From an uncultured Burkholderiales bacterium (GTDB taxonomy: Bacteria; Pseudomonadota; Gammaproteobacteria; Burkholderiales; Burkholderiaceae_D): a stretch of DNA of 17,614 nucleotides. Each line of letters begins with the position of its first letter. Positions within the stretch are counted from its first letter, which is position 1. Shown in pieces: positions 14,912 through 17,614 of this stretch. Below the pieces are notes generated by a model that saw only the letters and a list, made by a program, of their open reading frames with translations, was not told where the DNA came from and made no database searches. Where the stretch lies: positions 1-17,614 of the forward strand of contig CALMOR010000159.1 of the NCBI GenBank assembly GCA_937872165.1, in the 5' to 3' direction. Made by a program: the position numbers and the translations under genes.

Positions 14912-14917
14912 CTTCCT
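14912..14917 (-). promoter_or_regulatory. Shine-Dalgarno of the PEP-CTERM gene
   Basis: AGGAAG on the minus strand, four bases before the ATG at 14907. It decides this start over an in-frame ATG at 15006. Confidence 0.7.
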
Positions 14918-15057
14918 GAACGTTGAGTGATATCCACTACTAAGCAAGACGAAGACCAGAGGCGCCAAGTCGTTGACAAGATTGACATTGGCAAGAACGA
15001 ACGCATGCCGCTGCGATGGTATCTGACAACTATTCCGACATCGCGCTGGCCGCGCGG

Positions 15058-16446
15058 TCAGCGATCGGCGATCGGCGGTCGCGGCTCCCTGGGCGCTGTC
15101 CGGCTGATGCGGACCATCCACAGGACGAGGACGGCCGCGGCGATGCCGAGCGCGACGGCCGATGCGCCCCACAGGCCGGCGACTCCGAGCGGGGCGTGCC
15201 CGAAGACGGGACGAAACGCGATCCACCATCCGCCGACCAGGCCCACTCCCCACAGCGAGACCGTGTAGACCAGCATCGGCGCGACCGCGTGCTTGTACGC
15301 GCGCAGGACCGCGCCCGACAATCCCTGAGCGGCGTCGAAGCAGTGGAAGAGGGCGACGAAGCCGATCAGCGACAGCGCCACGCGTCGCACGGCATCGTCG
15401 TCGCTGTAGAGGTCGACGATGGAGGCGCGTCCGAACCAGAGGCCGCTCGATACCAGCAGCGCCAGACCCACGGCCAGCCGCAGGCCGGCGCGGCTATAGC
15501 GTCGCGCCGTGGCCGGCTCGCGCGCGCCGATCGACTGGGCGACGAGTGCCGACGTGGCGACCGACAGCGACAACGGCAGCATGAAGCAGAGGGCCGCGAG
15601 ATTGGCCGCGATCTGATGGCCGGCGGTCACCGTCGTGCCGAGGCCCGCGGCGAGAAGCGTCATGAACGTGAACGACGTGACCTCGACGATGTACGACAGC
15701 CCGGTCGGAATGCCGAGGCGGAGCAGCTCGCGTTGATGCGACCATCGTGGCCAGTCGAAGCGGATCGCGAAGATCCGGTAGAACCGATCGCGCGACAGTG
15801 CGACGAGCGCGATGCCGCACGAAAGCCACATGACGATCGCCGTCGCATAGCCGCAGCCGGCGGTGCCGAGCGCGGGCACGCCCCACTTGCCGTAGACCAG
15901 CACGTAGTTGAGCGGCACCTTGATCGCGAGGCCGACGAGGTTGATCGCCATCGTGACCTTCGGACGCGAGACCGCGACGTTGAGGGCGTAGACCGTGCGG
16001 AAGACCAGGGCTGCGGGCAGCGCGAACATCAGCGCGTGCAGGTAGGCGCCGACCCGCTCCGTCACCGACCGGTCGACCGCGCTCATCACGAGCCATACGT
16101 CGGGAAAGCCCATCAGCACGTCGCCGAGCAGGGTCAGCCAGAGGGCCAGCCACAGGCTCTGCATCCACGTGCGTCCGATCGCATCGTGGCGTCCGGCGCC
16201 GAAGTGCTGACCCGCGATCGGCGAGAGCGCGAGCACGACGCCCATCAGCCCCACGAAGACGCTCGCATAGATGCTGGAGCCGAGCGCCATGGCCGCGAGG
16301 TCCTGCGGCGAGGAGTGACCGACCATGATCGTGTCGGCGACGCCGAACGCGATCGAGGCCCACTGGCCGATCAGCACCGGCCAGGCCTGCGTCGCGATGC
16401 GACGGGTCATCTGCGCGCCGGACAGGCGCGTCGACATCTCGGCCAT
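15058..16446 (-). CDS. MATE family multidrug efflux transporter
   Basis: A 462-residue inner-membrane antiporter of the MATE (NorM/DinF-like) family, expected to export cationic drugs or metabolites in exchange for Na+ or H+. About twelve hydrophobic segments are spread over the whole length in two similar halves. The first half opens with a typical ATQAWPVLIGQWASIAFGVADTIMVGH region (read from residue 18) and ASVFVGLMGVVLALSPIAGQHFGAG; the second half contains GLGTTVTAGHQIAANLAAL, matching the NorM-like internal repeat. The start at 16446 is the first ATG after the upstream stop (20 bases away); ATG codons at residues 4 and 13 are alternatives, and no good ribosome-binding site singles one out. 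It is probably co-transcribed with the upstream glycosyltransferase. Substrate cannot be predicted. Confidence 0.92.
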   Translation of the reverse strand: MAEMSTRLSGAQMTRRIATQAWPVLIGQWASIAFGVADTIMVGHSSPQDLAAMALGSSIYASVFVGLMGVVLALSPIAGQHFGAGRHDAIGRTWMQSLWLALWLTLLGDVLMGFPDVWLVMSAVDRSVTERVGAYLHALMFALPAALVFRTVYALNVAVSRPKVTMAINLVGLAIKVPLNYVLVYGKWGVPALGTAGCGYATAIVMWLSCGIALVALSRDRFYRIFAIRFDWPRWSHQRELLRLGIPTGLSYIVEVTSFTFMTLLAAGLGTTVTAGHQIAANLAALCFMLPLSLSVATSALVAQSIGAREPATARRYSRAGLRLAVGLALLVSSGLWFGRASIVDLYSDDDAVRRVALSLIGFVALFHCFDAAQGLSGAVLRAYKHAVAPMLVYTVSLWGVGLVGGWWIAFRPVFGHAPLGVAGLWGASAVALGIAAAVLVLWMVRISRTAPREPRPPIADR

Positions 16447-16466
16447 CGGTCAGCGGCCGAAGCGGA

Positions 16467-17614
16467 TCAGCGCGTCCTCCGTGCCGGGTCGCCGGGCTTG
16501 CGCGAGGCAGGGGCGGGCGCAGACGGCTGCGCGTCGACGGGGTCGACGGTCGGCGTGACGGGTACCGCGGTCGGATCGCGCTTCGCGTCGCGGCCGTCGT
16601 TGCGATCGATCGCGTCGCTCGCGCCGCGCGTCGTCGCGGCTCCGAGCTTGCGGAAGAGACGGAAGCGTTCGTCGCGGTCCGCGGGTCGACGGCCTTCCCA
16701 TAGCAGCTTCCAGCGCCCGCCCGGCAGGCCTTCGTCGCGCGGCGTGCGCGCGAGGTCCTGACGCAGCAGGTAGTCGCACTCGTCGACGTTGTGCCCGTCG
16801 TCGTCGACGCGCGAGAAGCGGATGCCGTCGAACCACGCGAAGGACGCACGCTGCGCGAGCCCGAGCCCGTCGGTGGCCACGCACGACCCGCCCGGCGACG
16901 CGGCCCGCATCGCGTCCCCTCTAGCGTCCCCTCGCGCATCGCTCTTCGCATCGCTCTTCGACGAAGGCTCGATCCTGCCGCGTCGCCCGCGCAGAGCCTC
17001 GTCGCGGGCCGCGTTCAACGCGCCGACGAGAGACGTCGAGACATCGCGATAGGTACGGCTGTAATCGATGGTCTCGAGGAACAGCGTCGACGTCAGCGTC
17101 CACGCCAGGATCAGCCCGCCCGATGCCAGCACCACGCTGCGCCACAGGACCTTCGGATGGGAGACGATGCGCCAGCGCACCACCGCGAGCCACGCGACGG
17201 TCGCGGCGATGCCGAAGACGAAGGGTATCCAGCGGAACTCGTAGGTGGCGCCCGGCGTGAGGCGCGCGAGGCTGCGCGCGAATCCCGCGGGCGCTCCGGT
17301 CATCTTGGTGAACCACGCGAACCAGATGAGGATGGCCGCGATCGAGTAGAGCAGGAGGCTGAACCAGTCGAAGGCGTTGGCGCCGCCGCGTCGCAGGGTC
17401 GGCAGCCCTACGGCCGCGAGCATCACGAGGCCGGGCAGCACGAGCAGCAGCTGGCCGTCCGACGTATCGGACGTCGTGCACAGCATCGCCAGCATCGCGA
17501 TCACGAAGCCGCCCGGCAATGCGAGGTGCGCGTCGCCGAGGCGATCGCGCCAGCTCCACACGCCCCATGCGGCGAGCGGCCATGCGAGCCAGGTGGACCA
17601 GGGCAGCGTACGCA
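16467..17614 (-). CDS. ArnT-like (GT39-type) membrane glycosyltransferase, C-terminal part
   Basis: The frame is open to the end of the window, so the N-terminal part, which would hold the catalytic loop with acidic residues, is missing. 381 residues are visible. The first half is a run of hydrophobic segments: LPWSTWLAWPLAAWGVW, LALPGGFVIAMLAMLC, LLLVLPGLVMLAAVGL, WFSLLLYSIAAILIWFAW, WIPFVFGIAATVAWLAVV and VVLASGGLILAWTLTSTLFL. A soluble C-terminal domain follows, with SCVATDGLGLAQRASFAWFDGI and a Cys-containing CDYLLRQ segment. This pattern, and the LLLVLPGLVMLAAVGLPTL helix, fit the ArnT / PMT-like family that transfers sugars from polyprenyl phosphate. An internal tetrapeptide repeat and a low-complexity C-terminal tail are unusual. 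The family is inferred from the C-terminal half alone; donor and acceptor are unknown. Confidence 0.78.
   Translation of the reverse strand, partial: RTLPWSTWLAWPLAAWGVWSWRDRLGDAHLALPGGFVIAMLAMLCTTSDTSDGQLLLVLPGLVMLAAVGLPTLRRGGANAFDWFSLLLYSIAAILIWFAWFTKMTGAPAGFARSLARLTPGATYEFRWIPFVFGIAATVAWLAVVRWRIVSHPKVLWRSVVLASGGLILAWTLTSTLFLETIDYSRTYRDVSTSLVGALNAARDEALRGRRGRIEPSSKSDAKSDARGDARGDAMRAASPGGSCVATDGLGLAQRASFAWFDGIRFSRVDDDGHNVDECDYLLRQDLARTPRDEGLPGGRWKLLWEGRRPADRDERFRLFRKLGAATTRGASDAIDRNDGRDAKRDPTAVPVTPTVDPVDAQPSAPAPASRKPGDPARRTR
16911..16958 (-). repeat. In-frame 12-bp tandem repeat in the glycosyltransferase gene
   Basis: Four 12-base units in register: 16911-16922 and 16923-16934 (core GCGTCCCCTC) and two identical CGCATCGCTCTT copies at 16935-16946 and 16947-16958. 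On the coding strand they read as KSDA, KSDA, RGDA, RGDA, so changes in copy number keep the frame. Confidence 0.85.

Noticed and set aside
14908..15057. A sigma-54 type promoter (GG-N10-GC) upstream of the PEP-CTERM gene, as reported for some PEP-CTERM genes.
   Set aside because: No GG and GC pair with the right spacing and flanking bases was found on the minus strand; no sigma-70 pair is convincing either.
15016..16761. A 581-codon plus-strand reading frame opposite the MATE transporter.
   Set aside because: It is an antisense shadow, composed of charged repeats without domains, over an unmistakable twelve-helix transporter.

Overview
The window is about 17.6 kb of very GC-rich, gene-dense chromosomal DNA from a Gram-negative bacterium. 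The order orn / M48 peptidase / pterin dehydratase / rsgA / DUF2007, together with a GlyGly-CTERM/rhombosortase pair and a PEP-CTERM protein, fits a betaproteobacterium (Burkholderiales, Rhodocyclales or a relative). This placement is inferred from gene content and order, not from a search. No phage, plasmid, transposase, integrase or CRISPR array was seen.

Region by region. 1-1421: the 3' part of exonuclease III (xthA) with an alpha/beta hydrolase overlapping its stop codon. 1422-1872: an intergenic stretch with an unusually AT-rich patch carrying a perfect palindrome, then tRNA-Arg(ACG) on the minus strand with a strong terminator. 1873-3649: a zinc alcohol dehydrogenase followed by a membrane-anchored DUF4124 protein. 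3813-4321: a PA2169-type (DUF2383) four-helix-bundle protein with its own terminator. 4391-6761: a rhombosortase-type rhomboid protease, convergent with and overlapping at its 3' end a secreted subtilisin-like protease that carries a GlyGly-CTERM-like C terminus; these look like processing enzyme and substrate. 6762-7160: a repeat-rich gap containing seven perfect copies of the heptamer CGAGTGC. 7161-8839: glutamyl-tRNA synthetase, then tRNA-Ala(GGC) and tRNA-Glu(TTC), so the synthetase sits beside its substrate tRNA. 8872-10650: a large exported protein of unknown function.

10657-13537 (minus strand): a compact set of M48 (Ste24-like) peptidase, pterin-4a-carbinolamine dehydratase, RsgA and a DUF2007 zinc-ribbon protein, with gaps or overlaps of a few bases that imply one transcript. 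It is divergent from oligoribonuclease (orn, 13619-14206). 14275-14907 (minus): a small PEP-CTERM exported protein in a relatively AT-rich context with a strong terminator. 15058-17614 (minus): a MATE efflux transporter preceded by the C-terminal part of an ArnT-like membrane glycosyltransferase that runs off the end of the window.

Most genes are housekeeping. The more distinctive content is envelope-related: two separate C-terminal sorting systems (GlyGly-CTERM with its rhombosortase, and a PEP-CTERM protein without an exosortase here), an unassigned 592-residue exported protein, and several short tandem repeats. No clearly new multi-gene system was found; the protease/rhombosortase pair and the 592-residue protein are the best candidates for follow-up.
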